Notes: generated by a model not told the origin, from the letters alone. Counted from the first letter of the stretch, positions 27,098 through 37,092 are shown. The stretch: 64,000 nucleotides of DNA from Clostridium_AD estertheticum_D (GCF_018861295.1 NZ_JAHLDM010000019.1:1-64000), one strand, 5' to 3'. Numbers and translations are program-made.

Positions 27098-28897
27098 TTA
27101 CATTTCTTTCTCGAGCATCCCTAATAATTCATCAAATCTTTTTATAGTATCTTCTAAAGGTTTTGGTGATGACATATCTACCCCTGCCTTTTTAAGTATA
27201 TTTATTGGATAATCACTTCCACCACTCTTTAAGAATCCTATATATCTTTCTACAGCACTTGCTCCCTCGTTAGTTATCATTTTACTGAAAGAATTAGCAG
27301 CTGCAAAACCTGTGGTATACTGATATACATAAAAATCATTATAAAAATGAGGAATTCTTGACCATTCCATATCTATTCCTGCATCTACTACCATATCCGG
27401 TCCAAAATATTTCACATTTAAATCATGATAAATTTTACATAAGTCCTCTGGTGATAACGGATTACCCTGTTCAATTTTTTCATGTATTACCTTTTCAAAT
27501 TCTGCAAACATGCACTGTCTAAATACTGTAGTTCTTATTCCCTCTAATTGCTGATTTATTAGAAATAATTTCTTTTTCTTATCATTCTCATTTTTAATTT
27601 GATAATCTATTAATAAACATTCATTAGTTATAGATGCAACCTCTGCGCAAAATAACTCATACCCTGAATATATATATGGTTGAGTCTTTCTTGCATAATA
27701 TGAATGAATGGAGTGTCCCATTTCGTGAACAAGCGTAGATACATCATTTAATTGATAATTATAATTCAAAAGCACATATGGCATACTATCAAAGCAGCCC
27801 CAAGAATAAGCTCCAGAGCGTTTACCTTTGTTTTGGAATACATCTACCCATCCCTCATTAATACCTTCCTTGAAGATGTCTAAATACTCTTGTCCGAGTG
27901 GCTTAATACCCTCAAGTGCTATTTTAACTGCCTCTTCATATTCAATATGATTTTCCTCCGCATCAATTATAGGCACATATAAATCGTACATATGCATTTC
28001 ATCAAGCCCTAGAAGCTTCTTCTTAATGCTTACATACCTATGAAGGGATGATAAGTTTTTATTTATAGTATCAACTACATTATCATAAACCTTTACTGGA
28101 ATATTATTAGGTTTTAAAGAACTTTCAAGTGCACAGGAATAATTTCTTGTTTTTGCATTAAATATAAAGTTCTTTATCGAAGATGTTAAAGATGCTGTTA
28201 AAGTATTACTAAATCCTTTATATGTTGAAAATAATGTTTCAAAAGCATCTTTTCTTACTCTTCTATCCTTTGATTTTATAAAATTGCTATAGTTCCCTTC
28301 AGTTAATTCCACCTCATTACCCTTTTCATCCTTTATACACGGAAATGTCATGTCTGCATTTGTAAGCATTCCAAATATATTTCCCGGTGCACTTAGACAA
28401 TCACTAACAGACGCCAAAAGCTTTTCTGCCTCTGCACTTAGTGTATGGTCCTTTTGACTTATAATATCTGTTAAATAAAATTCATATAGTTTAAGCTTTG
28501 GAAACTTAACTATTGCCTCATCAACTGCTCTCTCAGGTAATGATAATAACTCAGGAATAAAAAATGCAGTTTCACTAGAAACTTCTGCGCCATAAGTATC
28601 AATCTTATTCTTAAGAACTTGAAATTCAGCCTTGCCTGTATCCTCGTCTCCTCTTAAATGTGCATACACAAGCAATTTATCTAAAAGTCTTTCAATTTCT
28701 ACGTTACTTTCTAAAAATGATAATAACTCCTCAGGGATACCTAGTTTACCTGAGAATTTTTTCATATTTGGCACTTTAGCCTTTAGTATTTCAAAATCTT
28801 TTTCCCAGACTGACGAATTCTCATATATCTTTTCAACATTCCACTTATACTTGCTATCGACTTGATCTCTCGTTTTAAGTTTTTGTACTTCACTCAC
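27098..28897 (-). CDS. pepF: Oligoendopeptidase F
   Basis: 599 residues, the standard length for M3B PepF. The zinc site VHEMGHSIHSYYA contains HExxH with the downstream Glu region SGYELFCAEVAS. An N-terminal helical domain spans ~1-190. It cleaves peptides of about 7 to 17 residues in the cytoplasm. The start is GTG (28897) with GAGGGAAA eight bases before it. Stand-alone gene; both flanks contain copies of the palindromic repeat family. Confidence 0.95.
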   Translation of the reverse strand: MSEVQKLKTRDQVDSKYKWNVEKIYENSSVWEKDFEILKAKVPNMKKFSGKLGIPEELLSFLESNVEIERLLDKLLVYAHLRGDEDTGKAEFQVLKNKIDTYGAEVSSETAFFIPELLSLPERAVDEAIVKFPKLKLYEFYLTDIISQKDHTLSAEAEKLLASVSDCLSAPGNIFGMLTNADMTFPCIKDEKGNEVELTEGNYSNFIKSKDRRVRKDAFETLFSTYKGFSNTLTASLTSSIKNFIFNAKTRNYSCALESSLKPNNIPVKVYDNVVDTINKNLSSLHRYVSIKKKLLGLDEMHMYDLYVPIIDAEENHIEYEEAVKIALEGIKPLGQEYLDIFKEGINEGWVDVFQNKGKRSGAYSWGCFDSMPYVLLNYNYQLNDVSTLVHEMGHSIHSYYARKTQPYIYSGYELFCAEVASITNECLLIDYQIKNENDKKKKLFLINQQLEGIRTTVFRQCMFAEFEKVIHEKIEQGNPLSPEDLCKIYHDLNVKYFGPDMVVDAGIDMEWSRIPHFYNDFYVYQYTTGFAAANSFSKMITNEGASAVERYIGFLKSGGSDYPINILKKAGVDMSSPKPLEDTIKRFDELLGMLEKEM

Positions 28898-29231
28898 TAA
28901 AATTTCCCTCTTTCATTTTTTGAATTTAAAATCAAACTTACGTAGATTAATCTACATAGAATAGAAAACAACATAATATAATTATATTATCCTATAATTG
29001 AAAAAATAACCATACACTAGTAAACTATAATAATAACTTGTTGTTTATTTCCACTCACACAACAACTATATTTATAAATTTTTTTATATTTAATATTGAT
29101 TTGTAATATTTATACAATATAATACTTTTGCTGTTTTTATCATCATACTATAATAAAATAATAAAAGGTTGTTATGTTTTTTGTACAAGCCATCAAAATT
29201 AGTCACTGATATATTACATATATTCTCTTTT

Positions 29232-29458
29232 TCTTAGATTATACTAACAAAAGTATATATTGCGAATAATGCATTTGAACTAGCCTTAGTAATTCTTAAT
29301 TTATTTTATTTGCAGATACGTAAAGAAAAGTACATGTTTGAGCGCATGCGAGTTTGTACTTTTTAGTAGCTGCAAACAAAATAGATTTTAGAATTACTTA
29401 GCGAAGTGAAAGCATTGGAGCAATATATACTTTTAGTTAAAGCATAATCTATGAAAAA
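29232..29458. repeat. Long palindromic repeat, copy A (about 225 bp)
   Basis: This explains much of the 565-base gap between pepF and the hydrolase gene. The left arm (aacaaaagtatatattgcg ... ttagtaattctta ... tttgcagatac) is an imperfect reverse complement of the right arm (gtagctgcaaa ... gaattacttagcg ... gcaatatatacttttagtt). The apex is gagcgcatgcgag near 29340. It could fold into one long hairpin as RNA or single-stranded DNA. No reading frame is present. Confidence 0.8.
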
Positions 29459-29462
29459 GTGC

Positions 29463-30392
29463 TTAGATTAAATGTGCATTAATCCATTTTATTATATCAG
29501 TAGTTACCTCATCCTTATTGGTTTCATGGAGCATTTCATGACGTCCATCTTTATAAAGTTTATAAGTCAGATCCTTAACTCCATGTTTCTCATAAGTCTT
29601 AACAAGTTTTAAAGCACCCTTCCCATTTTTTCCTACAGGGTCCTTATCACCTCCAAAAATATAGATAGGTAAATTATTAGGAATGTTTTTAATTTCCTCC
29701 GCATCTGCTGCACTCTTAAGTCCACTTAAAAAATCATAGAAAAAGCCCGCTGTAAAAACTGCACCACAGTATGGATTTTCTATATATTTATCCACTTCTT
29801 TGTTGTCCCTGCTTAGCCAATCAAATAATGTTCTATTTGGTTTAAAAAAATTATTATTACTTCCAAAAATCAATTTATTTAAATTAATACTTTTAGCATT
29901 TCTTCCTCTTCTTATAATCTCCACTTTTGATGCTATTCTTCCTATATCAACAATAATTCCCCGCTTACCGCAAGTGCCTGTAAGAATAACACCCTTTAAT
30001 TCACTTCCATATAAACAAATATATCTTTGTGTTAAGAATGATCCCATGCTATGCCCAAATAAAAATACAGGTAAAATCATATTTTCTTCTTTAATAATAT
30101 TATTTAGTCTATGCATGTCCTCAACCATTGAATTAAAGCCATCCTCACCTAATTCTCCCAAAGTCTCTATCTTCCCTGCAGTTTCCCCATGACCCCTATG
30201 ATCATTAGCATAAACAATAAATCCATTTTTTGTTAAATTGTTTGCAAAATCTTCATACCTAGCTGCTGTCTCCGCCATTCCATGTGCTAATTGAACCACA
30301 CCCTTAACCTGCATATCCACATCCGGCATCCATTTGTATACAAATATTTTCAAACCATCCTTACCCTTAAACGTAAAACTTTCTGATATCAT
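29463..30392 (-). CDS. Alpha/beta hydrolase, lysophospholipase/monoacylglycerol-lipase type
   Basis: 309 residues from ATG 30392 (GGGGGTGAGT ribosome site, better than the GTG at 30398). The nucleophile elbow is LFGHSMGSF. The oxyanion region is VQLAHGMAETAARY, and NDHRGHGET is typical of the PldB/monoglyceride lipase group. FGGDKDPVG supplies the acid Asp, and DGRHEMLHE the catalytic His. All triad members are present. No signal peptide, so a cytoplasmic esterase or lipase; the exact substrate is not predictable. Stand-alone between copies of the palindromic repeat. Confidence 0.9.
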   Translation of the reverse strand: MISESFTFKGKDGLKIFVYKWMPDVDMQVKGVVQLAHGMAETAARYEDFANNLTKNGFIVYANDHRGHGETAGKIETLGELGEDGFNSMVEDMHRLNNIIKEENMILPVFLFGHSMGSFLTQRYICLYGSELKGVILTGTCGKRGIIVDIGRIASKVEIIRRGRNAKSINLNKLIFGSNNNFFKPNRTLFDWLSRDNKEVDKYIENPYCGAVFTAGFFYDFLSGLKSAADAEEIKNIPNNLPIYIFGGDKDPVGKNGKGALKLVKTYEKHGVKDLTYKLYKDGRHEMLHETNKDEVTTDIIKWINAHLI

Positions 30393-30433
30393 ACTCACCC
30401 CCTATTATTTTTACAATTAATAATATTTTTATG

Positions 30434-30622
30434 TTGAGAAATAACTCAGCGAAGTAAAAATTACTTTTTCATGAATTGTGCTAACAAAAGTATATACTGC
30501 GCATAATGCATTTAAACTAGCTTTAGTAATACTTAATTTATTTTATTTATAGGTATCTTAATAAAAGTACATGTCTGAGCACATACAAATTTGTATTTTT
30601 CAGTAGCTATAAATAAAGTCCT
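30434..30622. repeat. Palindromic repeat, copy B (degenerate)
   Basis: It begins with an orphan right-arm piece (ctcagcgaagtaaaaat). A full left arm (aacaaaagtatatactgcgc ... tatttataggtatc) and a decayed apex follow. It breaks off within the right arm at ataaataaagt, where copy C starts immediately. Confidence 0.7.
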
Positions 30623-30625
30623 TTT

Positions 30626-30856
30626 TCATAGATTATGCTAACAAAAGTATATATTGTGTAGAATGCATTTAAGCAAGCCTTAGTAATTCTTAATTTATTT
30701 TATTTATAGGTGTCTTAATAAAAGTACATGTTTGAGCGCATGCGAGTTTGTACTTTTTAGCAACTGTACATAAAATAAATTTTAGAATTACTTAGCGAAG
30801 TGAAAGCATTAAAGCAATATATACTTTTAGTTATAGCATAATCTATGAAAAACTAC
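30626..30856. repeat. Palindromic repeat, copy C (intact)
   Basis: Nearly the same as copy A: ttcatagattatgctaac at the left end and its complement atagcataatctatgaa at the right end. It shares the gagcgcatgcgag apex. With copy B it fills most of the 670-base gap between 30392 and 31067. Confidence 0.8.
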
Positions 30857-30887
30857 CTATCTCGTATGCTAATTTAAAATACAAAAA

Positions 30888-30946
30888 AGCCACACTAATT
30901 AAATCTACTGCTTAATAGACTTGATAGTGTGGCTCTCATTTTTTTA
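30888..30946. terminator. Hairpin terminator, bidirectional
   Basis: Arms agccacacta / tagtgtggct with an inner tcta/taga stem. A T7 tract follows on the plus strand and a T6 tract on the minus strand. It probably ends the small gene at 31067-31429. Confidence 0.75.
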
Positions 30947-31066
30947 GCCATATTTCATATTTACTCTCAATAAAATTATATCACTAAAATACATATTTGA
31001 AAAGCAATATTACACAATTCTGAAAATTAATATTACATTAAAGTATCTTTTCAAACAAATTCATCC

Positions 31067-31429
31067 TTATTTCTCTAAGACCTTATATTCAACCTCTATA
31101 TATTTATCTTCATCATAAAATTTATCAGATTGTCCATAAATCTTAACGTTTGTATTTATCGCATTTTCAGCAATATATTTTGCAGTATGCACCGTAACAT
31201 CAATGGTTTTATCTATTAGAACAGCTGTTACTGCTCCTGCTATTTTTGAAGTTTTCGAAGCTACCCTACCAAGTATAACACTATACTTCTTCGTATTTTT
31301 AGCCAATTTATCCTTACCTGAAATTCCTGCAATAGACGATATGACATCCCCCGTTAGTCCAATACCAAATTCTGCAGTATTGCCAACTAATTTTGAAGCA
31401 TCATATACTACTTTCCCAATAATTGTCAT
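31067..31429 (-). CDS. Small hypothetical protein rich in Ala/Ile/Ser helices
   Basis: 120 residues from ATG 31429 (GTGGTGATT ribosome site). A longer reading to 31540 lacks one and starts in a low-complexity stretch. The body is made of amphipathic helices (VYDASKLVGNTAEFGIGLTG, GRVASKTSKIAGAVTAVLI) with an acidic tail. No signal peptide or known motif. Some similarity in style to apolipoprotein-like or phasin-like helical proteins, but I cannot assign it. Confidence 0.55.
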   Translation of the reverse strand: MTIIGKVVYDASKLVGNTAEFGIGLTGDVISSIAGISGKDKLAKNTKKYSVILGRVASKTSKIAGAVTAVLIDKTIDVTVHTAKYIAENAINTNVKIYGQSDKFYDEDKYIEVEYKVLEK

Positions 31430-31640
31430 AATAATCACCACACCTATATTATTACTCTTATAATTATTATACCATATTATTATAAAATTATTACTAATGA
31501 ATTTGGTAAAAATTATAAAGTCTTTTTGACAAACATTCAAGACTATATAAATCTTTTAAGATATTGTATAATATATAATGTTATATAAAAACAAGAGACA
31601 TACCTTATAATGTATGTTAAAAATATAGAGGTGAAAATAC

Positions 31641-32243
31641 ATGATAAAAACCATATTTAAAGGTAGCGCAATGTTAAATCCCGTTCCCGTAGTATTAATT
31701 ACATCAAAAAATAAAGAAGGTAAAATAAATGTTTTTACAGTAGCATGGATAGGAATGGCTTGTACAAAACCGCCAATGATAACTGTAGCTATAAGGCCTG
31801 AGAGACTTTCCTATGATTACATAAAAGAAAGTGGTGACTTTGTAGTAAATCTACCTACTGCTGCAATGACAAGAGAAGTTGATTATTGCGGAGTGCGTTC
31901 TGGTAAACAAGTAGATAAGATTCATGAGATGAACTTCAAAGTGGACGACGCAAAAGATGTCATAGCACCAATAATATCTGACTGCCCCATATCTTTAGAG
32001 TGCAAAGTTAAAAGCATTACCCCTTTAGGGACACACGATTTATTTTTAGCTGAAATAGTAAATACGCATGTTGATAATACTTTAATAGATGATCTTGGAA
32101 AAATACACTTTGAACTGGCAGATCTCATTACTTATTCTCATGGCGAATATTTTAGCGTTAATTCTAAACCTTTAGGTAAATTTGGTTACTCAGTTCAGAA
32201 AAAAAACAAAACCAAAAAAAATAAGCATAAAAATAAAGCCTGA
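31641..32243 (+). CDS. Flavin reductase family protein (flavoredoxin-like)
   Basis: 200 residues. The FMN-binding split-barrel begins FKGSAMLNPVPVVLITS, with NVFTVAWIGMACTKPPM and the VNLPTAAM motif, as in flavoredoxins and FlaRed proteins of anaerobes. CGVRSGKQVDK is the family's conserved loop. A basic Lys-rich tail (KKNKTKKNKHKNK) is unusual. It probably binds FMN and transfers electrons from NAD(P)H or a ferredoxin-type donor. The ribosome site AGAGGTGAAA is before the ATG. Single gene with its own terminator. Confidence 0.9.
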   Translation: MIKTIFKGSAMLNPVPVVLITSKNKEGKINVFTVAWIGMACTKPPMITVAIRPERLSYDYIKESGDFVVNLPTAAMTREVDYCGVRSGKQVDKIHEMNFKVDDAKDVIAPIISDCPISLECKVKSITPLGTHDLFLAEIVNTHVDNTLIDDLGKIHFELADLITYSHGEYFSVNSKPLGKFGYSVQKKNKTKKNKHKNKA

Positions 32244-32260
32244 TTTCTCAGACTTTATTT
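32231..32260. terminator. Terminator between flavin reductase and SPFH gene
   Basis: Stem aaataaagcctga / tcagactttattt (one G-U pair), followed by T-rich sequence on both strands. It overlaps the last codons of the flavin reductase. Confidence 0.7.
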
Positions 32261-32272
32261 TTATATCTATTT

Positions 32273-33286
32273 TTATTTATTTGGCATTGATTTGTTTGGT
32301 ATTGCTTTAGTAGGTATTGCCTTAGTAGGTATTGCTTTATTTTCAGATTTCTTATCCATTCTTAACATTTCGCCTATTGCTGATATACTACCAAAACTTG
32401 ATAATATTTCATTCGGAAGTATAAGCTTATTAGCTGGATTTTTAGACATTTCTGTAAGAGCTTCTATCTGTTTTAATGCTATTACAGTTTCATTTGTACC
32501 TGACTCAATTATTGCTGTATTTACTTTTCTTATAGCACCTGCTTCTGCAATTGCAATTGTCTCTATAGCCCTTGCTTTACCTTCTGCTTCTAAAAGTTGT
32601 GATTCTTTAAGTCCTTCTGCACGTCTAATATTTGCTTGCTTTTCAGCTTCAGCATTTAATATTTGAGCTTGCTTATGTCCTTCTGCTCTTTCAATTTGAC
32701 TTTGTTTTTCGCCTTCTGCTGTAAGAATAAACGCTCTCTTATCTCTCTCTGCTCTCATCTGTTTTTCCATAGCTTGTTGAATCTCACTTGGTGGAACAAT
32801 GTTTTTAATTTCTACAGATAAAATCTTTATTCCATAAGCATCTGTAATTTCATCAATTATTTCAAGAAGCTTAGAATTTATTCTATCTCTTCCTGATAAT
32901 ACATCATCTAATGTCATGTCTCCAACAATATTTCTCATATTAGTAATAGTTGAATACACAATACCTGATTTATAATCCTCAATATTATACACTGCATCTC
33001 TTGAATTAATAACTTTATAAAATATAACATTATCAATTGATATATTTACATTATCTTTAGTTATAACATTCTGTGGTTGTATGTCGAGTATTTGTTGCTT
33101 AGTAGAAATTTTTCTTCTAACGAAATCTGCAAATACAATTGTAAAATGCCAACCTGGCTCTAATATCCTATGAAACTGACCAAATCTTTCTATTAGAATT
33201 ACATACCCAGTATTAACAATCTTAATAGATGTTAAAATCATAACGACAATTAGTAACAATAAAACTAAACCTATAATCGAACCCAT
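32273..33286 (-). CDS. SPFH/band 7 membrane protein (QmcA-like)
   Basis: 337 residues. One N-terminal transmembrane helix (IIGLVLLLLIVVMILTSIKI). The SPFH domain (~20-200) reads VPPSEIQQAMEKQMRAERDK. A charged coiled-coil follows (~180-245) with repeated EGEKQSQIERAEGHKQA-type units. The C-terminus contains a short-period repeat (KAIPTKAIPTKAIPNK), encoded by a slippage-prone DNA repeat. Proteins of this kind scaffold membrane microdomains and often work with NfeD proteases or anchors, which is the gene just upstream here (31-base gap). GGAGGAATTTG precedes the ATG. Confidence 0.93.
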   Translation of the reverse strand: MGSIIGLVLLLLIVVMILTSIKIVNTGYVILIERFGQFHRILEPGWHFTIVFADFVRRKISTKQQILDIQPQNVITKDNVNISIDNVIFYKVINSRDAVYNIEDYKSGIVYSTITNMRNIVGDMTLDDVLSGRDRINSKLLEIIDEITDAYGIKILSVEIKNIVPPSEIQQAMEKQMRAERDKRAFILTAEGEKQSQIERAEGHKQAQILNAEAEKQANIRRAEGLKESQLLEAEGKARAIETIAIAEAGAIRKVNTAIIESGTNETVIALKQIEALTEMSKNPANKLILPNEILSSFGSISAIGEMLRMDKKSENKAIPTKAIPTKAIPNKSMPNK

Positions 33287-33316
33287 AACAAATTCCTCCT
33301 CAAATTTTAATATAAC

Positions 33317-33745
33317 TTATACTTTAGATATTAATAATTTATTTCCTTCAATACCAGTAACTCGAACTAAATCACCTTTCTTTAAAGGTTCACCGTCATT
33401 TTTAACAGTCCAATAAATTCCTTGAAACTTAATATTTCCTTTTTGATCAATATCTTTTGTTATTGTAAATTCTTGTCCTACATACCCTTCTTCCATAGTC
33501 AAAGTTTTTTTCACAGTTTTGCTTATGGTCTTCTTAACTATAGGATACCCTATAGACATGGCCACTCCACTAACTGCTACAAAAATAATTATTTGCACAA
33601 ATATTGGTGCACCTAAGCCAATAGAAATAATTGCTGCGAGTGCTCCTGCAGCAAACCATACAAACATAAAACTACTAGTTGTAATATCAATAGCTAATGC
33701 CGCCACTGCAACAACTATCCAAAATATCATCGGTGTCCAGCTCAT
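33317..33745 (-). CDS. NfeD family protein (short form)
   Basis: 142 residues. Three to four transmembrane helices (~5-70), then a soluble OB-fold (EGYVGQEFTI ... LVRVTGIEGNKLLI). This is the short NfeD1b form without a ClpP-like serine protease domain. It is encoded next to, and probably with, the SPFH protein. The pair is conserved across bacteria and acts in membrane quality control or lipid-raft organisation. The ribosome site GGGGGTATAAT is before the ATG. Confidence 0.92.
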   Translation of the reverse strand: MSWTPMIFWIVVAVAALAIDITTSSFMFVWFAAGALAAIISIGLGAPIFVQIIIFVAVSGVAMSIGYPIVKKTISKTVKKTLTMEEGYVGQEFTITKDIDQKGNIKFQGIYWTVKNDGEPLKKGDLVRVTGIEGNKLLISKV

Positions 33746-34250
33746 ATTATACCCCCTTAAAATCTAAAATATTATTAACTTTAACAGCTTATGTCATTAT
33801 TAATCTATATCCTATATTATATAACTTTTATGAATTTTATAATACAACCTTATTATGTTTTAAAATCAATATTATTACTATAGAATATTTATGAATAATA
33901 TTCATCTTTTATAAACTAAATAAATAAATTTTTTATAATGTTATAATCACATTATATTGTATATACTAAACTTAATAAAGTTTTATTTTAATATATAGTA
34001 TCTTTTTTCGTGCATTTTTGTCGTTTTTTCACCATCTACCCTGTATTTACTCTCATTTTCTCAATAATACGTTACATTGTAATTATAAATTTATTGTAAA
34101 TAGTAAATAACAATTTAATTATTGGTAAAATAATCATTAACGTTTCTACTAATGTATTCAAAATAATGATATAATTCTACTAAATATTTGTTATATAAAG
34201 AAATATTTGCATATACTATATAATAAAACCAAGAAAGGTCGTGAATTAGT
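33746..34250. other. AT-rich intergenic region (505 bp) without a gene
   Basis: The divergent promoters of the NfeD-SPFH pair and nadE must lie here. The sequence is about 80 percent A+T. I see no reading frame with a ribosome site, no RNA gene and no repeat copy. The ribosome site AGAAAGGTCGTG for nadE is at its right end. Confidence 0.5.
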
Positions 34251-36161
34251 TTGGAAACTTCTTTTATAAAGGTTTCTGCTGCTTGTCCAATAGTAAATGT
34301 GGCAGATATAGAATTCAACTTAACTAACATACAAAAATGCATTACACAGGCTTACGCAGAAGGATCAAAATTCATAGTTTTTCCAGAACTTTGCATAACA
34401 GCTTACACTTGTGCAGATTTATTTTTGCAACAGCGATTGTTAAAAAAATCTGAAAATGCAATTAAATCTCTATGTGAGTTTTCTGAAAATAAAGATATAT
34501 TAATTGCTGTTGGCTCTCCATTATACTTTAATGATTGTCTATATAATTGCGCTTACATAATATTTAACGGAAAACTTCTAGGAATAGTACCAAAAAGCTA
34601 TATTCCTAATTATACTGAGTTTTACGAAAAAAGATGGTTTGCAGAGGGTCTTTCCATAATAAACAAAACCGTGAATCTTTCTTTTGCTAGTGGCATCCCT
34701 TTTGGAACAAATTTATTATTTACTTGTGACAACATTAAATTTGGTTTTGAAATTTGTGAAGATCTTTGGGTAACCATTCCTCCAAGCAGCTACTTGTCTC
34801 TTCAGGGTGCAAATATAATTGCCAACCTATCTGCATCTAATGAATTAGTTAGTAAAGCTGATTACAGAAAATCCTTAGTAACATCTCAAAGTGCAAGATG
34901 TATGTGTTCTTATTTATATGCATCCTCAGGTGTTTTTGAATCTTCTACCGATTTAGTTTTCAGTGGTCATCTTTTAATTAGTGAAAATGGTTTATTATTA
35001 AAAGAAAATAATAGATTTCAAAGAGAAAACGAAGTTATTACATCTATTATTGATATAAATAAGTTAAATAGTGAAAGAATGAAAAATACAAGTTTTAGAA
35101 ATACTAATTCCATATGTCCCTTTGAAGTAAAAGAAATTTCTTTTGAATTTGAAAATATGGATTTTGGCATCTTTGATAGAGATATTGATAAATATCCTTT
35201 TGTTCCGTCGGATCAACTTAAACGTGAAGTACGCTGCGCAGAAATATTCAATATACAATCTTCAGCTCTTGCTAAAAGATTTTCATTCACTGGACTTAAT
35301 AAAGCTATAGTTGGTATTTCTGGAGGTCTTGATTCAACACTAGCACTACTTGTTATAGTTAAAACTTTTGACAAACTAAAAATACCATTAAAAAATATTA
35401 TAACTATAACTATGCCTGGTTTTGGGACTACAGATAGAACTTATTTAAATGCAGTAAATCTATGCAAAAATTTAGGTACTGACCTTAGAGAAATTAATAT
35501 AGTTGACGCATGTCTTTTGCATTTTAAAGATATAGGTCATCCATTAGGGAAACATGATGTGACTTATGAGAATGTTCAAGCAAGAGAAAGAACTCAAATT
35601 CTTATGGATCTTGCCAATAAGGAAGGTGGCCTGTTAATAGGTACAGGCGATTTATCAGAACTTGCTTTAGGTTGGTGCACATATAATGGAGACCATATGT
35701 CTATGTACTCTGTAAATTGTTCAATTCCTAAGACATTGGTTAGATATTTAGTCAAATATGTAGCAGATAAAGAATCGTCAAAGGAAGTCACAGACATTCT
35801 TTTAGATATTCTTGATACCCCAGTAAGTCCTGAACTTATGCCTAAAGATAAAAGTGGAAAAATAACGCAAAAGACTGAAGACATAGTAGGACCATATGTA
35901 CTCCATGACTTCTTTCTTTATTATTTTATGAAGCAAGGCGCAACTCCTGAGAAAATATTATTTTTAGCAAAACAAGCCTTTAAAGACGACTTCGAGGAAG
36001 TCGTAATAATTAAATGGTTCGATAAATTTATAAAAAGATTTTTTACTCAACAATTTAAACGTTCAGCTTTGCCTGATGGTCCAAAAGTAGGAACAATAAG
36101 TGTTTCTCCAAGAGGCGATCTTAGAATGCCATCAGATGCTAGTTATAATTCTTTCCTTTAA
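34251..36161 (+). CDS. nadE: Glutamine-dependent NAD+ synthetase
   Basis: 636 residues. The N-terminal nitrilase-like amidase domain (~1-290) has FPELCITAYTC (Glu), VPKSYIPNYTEFYEKRWF (Lys) and GFEICEDLW (Cys), a complete Glu-Lys-Cys triad. The C-terminal synthetase domain reads VGISGGLDSTLAL (PP-loop SGGxDS) and TGDLSELALGWCTY. It converts deamido-NAD, ATP and glutamine to NAD+, with ammonia channelled between domains. The start is TTG (34251), with an AGAAAGG site about 8 bases upstream. Monocistronic. Confidence 0.97.
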   Translation: METSFIKVSAACPIVNVADIEFNLTNIQKCITQAYAEGSKFIVFPELCITAYTCADLFLQQRLLKKSENAIKSLCEFSENKDILIAVGSPLYFNDCLYNCAYIIFNGKLLGIVPKSYIPNYTEFYEKRWFAEGLSIINKTVNLSFASGIPFGTNLLFTCDNIKFGFEICEDLWVTIPPSSYLSLQGANIIANLSASNELVSKADYRKSLVTSQSARCMCSYLYASSGVFESSTDLVFSGHLLISENGLLLKENNRFQRENEVITSIIDINKLNSERMKNTSFRNTNSICPFEVKEISFEFENMDFGIFDRDIDKYPFVPSDQLKREVRCAEIFNIQSSALAKRFSFTGLNKAIVGISGGLDSTLALLVIVKTFDKLKIPLKNIITITMPGFGTTDRTYLNAVNLCKNLGTDLREINIVDACLLHFKDIGHPLGKHDVTYENVQARERTQILMDLANKEGGLLIGTGDLSELALGWCTYNGDHMSMYSVNCSIPKTLVRYLVKYVADKESSKEVTDILLDILDTPVSPELMPKDKSGKITQKTEDIVGPYVLHDFFLYYFMKQGATPEKILFLAKQAFKDDFEEVVIIKWFDKFIKRFFTQQFKRSALPDGPKVGTISVSPRGDLRMPSDASYNSFL

Positions 36162-36175
36162 TATCTTTTAACACC

Positions 36176-36352
36176 AAGGAAAGTATATATTACGCGTATT
36201 GCAATACGAGTAATGCATTCAATCAAGCTTTAGAACTCCATACTTATTTTTAATTGATTTGCGTTAAGAAAAATATATGTTTGAGCGCTAGCGAGTTTAT
36301 ATTTTTTAGCAAATTAATTAAAAATAAAATTAGTAGTTCTTAGCGAAGATGA
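36176..36352. repeat. Palindromic repeat, copy D (second subfamily)
   Basis: The left arm (aaagtatatattacg ... aagctttagaact ... ttttaattgatttgcg) pairs with the right arm (gcaaattaattaaaaa ... agttcttagcg). The apex is gagcgctagcgag. The same architecture as copies A-C but with different arm sequence. Confidence 0.75.
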
Positions 36353-36367
36353 AGCTACCTTTTCCTT

Positions 36368-36562
36368 TTACACATAGAAAAAGATATATATTACGTATAA
36401 TGCATTGAATCAAGCTTTAGAACTTCTTATTTTATTTTTAATTGATTTGCGTTAAGAAAAATATATGTTTGAGCGCTAGCGAGTTTATATTTTTTAGTAA
36501 ATTAATTAAAAATAAAATTAGTAGTTTTTAGCGAAGATGAATGCATTAATAGTAATATATAT
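36368..36562. repeat. Palindromic repeat, copy E (second subfamily)
   Basis: Close to identical to copy D through the central ~130 bases, with the same gagcgctagcgag apex. It ends with tagtaatatatatcttt, complementary to aaagatatatattacg at its left edge. D and E together fill the 400-base gap between nadE and yaaR. Confidence 0.75.
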
Positions 36563-36564
36563 CT

Positions 36565-36987
36565 TTATTTGTATATATCAACGATTAAACCTGAAATTTC
36601 ATCAATAGTATTTGCTACCTTAAGATTATCTTTTTCCTGATTAAGTAACATTTGAGTAAGTTCTTCAAGTTTAGCATCTACAGTATCTACTGTTATAAAA
36701 TATTGTGTTTGCCAAAAACTAATATCTTTTTTAACTTCGTACATATGTTTCAAAACAGATTCCAAGTATTCTTTAATTAAATTTTTATATGCTTTAACAT
36801 CAGCATAACATTTTGTAGTACTTAACCTATTTCCTTTCTTTTTTATATCATCCATCATATCCTTTAGCTGCTCCTCTGATCTATTATGCCTAGCAGAACT
36901 AAAGTTTTGGGAAAAGTCCATTTTATTTTGAATAGGTTTTTTATCTGTTGAAATAGTCGAATTTCTTCTAGCTCTTGATATTTCCAT
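36565..36987 (-). CDS. yaaR: YaaR family protein (DUF327)
   Basis: 140 residues, the usual size. N-terminal disordered basic stretch, then a helical domain with KKKGNRLSTTKCYADVKAYK and FLQTQ-type central helices (here DISFWQTQYFITVDTVDAKL). This is the DUF327 signature region. GGAGGTGAAATAATC precedes the ATG. Function in the family is not established; in Bacillus the gene neighbours tmk and holB, but here it is isolated. Cytoplasmic, no metal or catalytic motif. Confidence 0.85.
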   Translation of the reverse strand: MEISRARRNSTISTDKKPIQNKMDFSQNFSSARHNRSEEQLKDMMDDIKKKGNRLSTTKCYADVKAYKNLIKEYLESVLKHMYEVKKDISFWQTQYFITVDTVDAKLEELTQMLLNQEKDNLKVANTIDEISGLIVDIYK

Positions 36988-37092
36988 GATTATTTCACCT
37001 CCAATTTATCTATAGTTATTTTTTAAACTTTTTATATCTTTTATATTCTTATGTATATTATAACGAACTTTCATCAAAAAAATATACACAAA

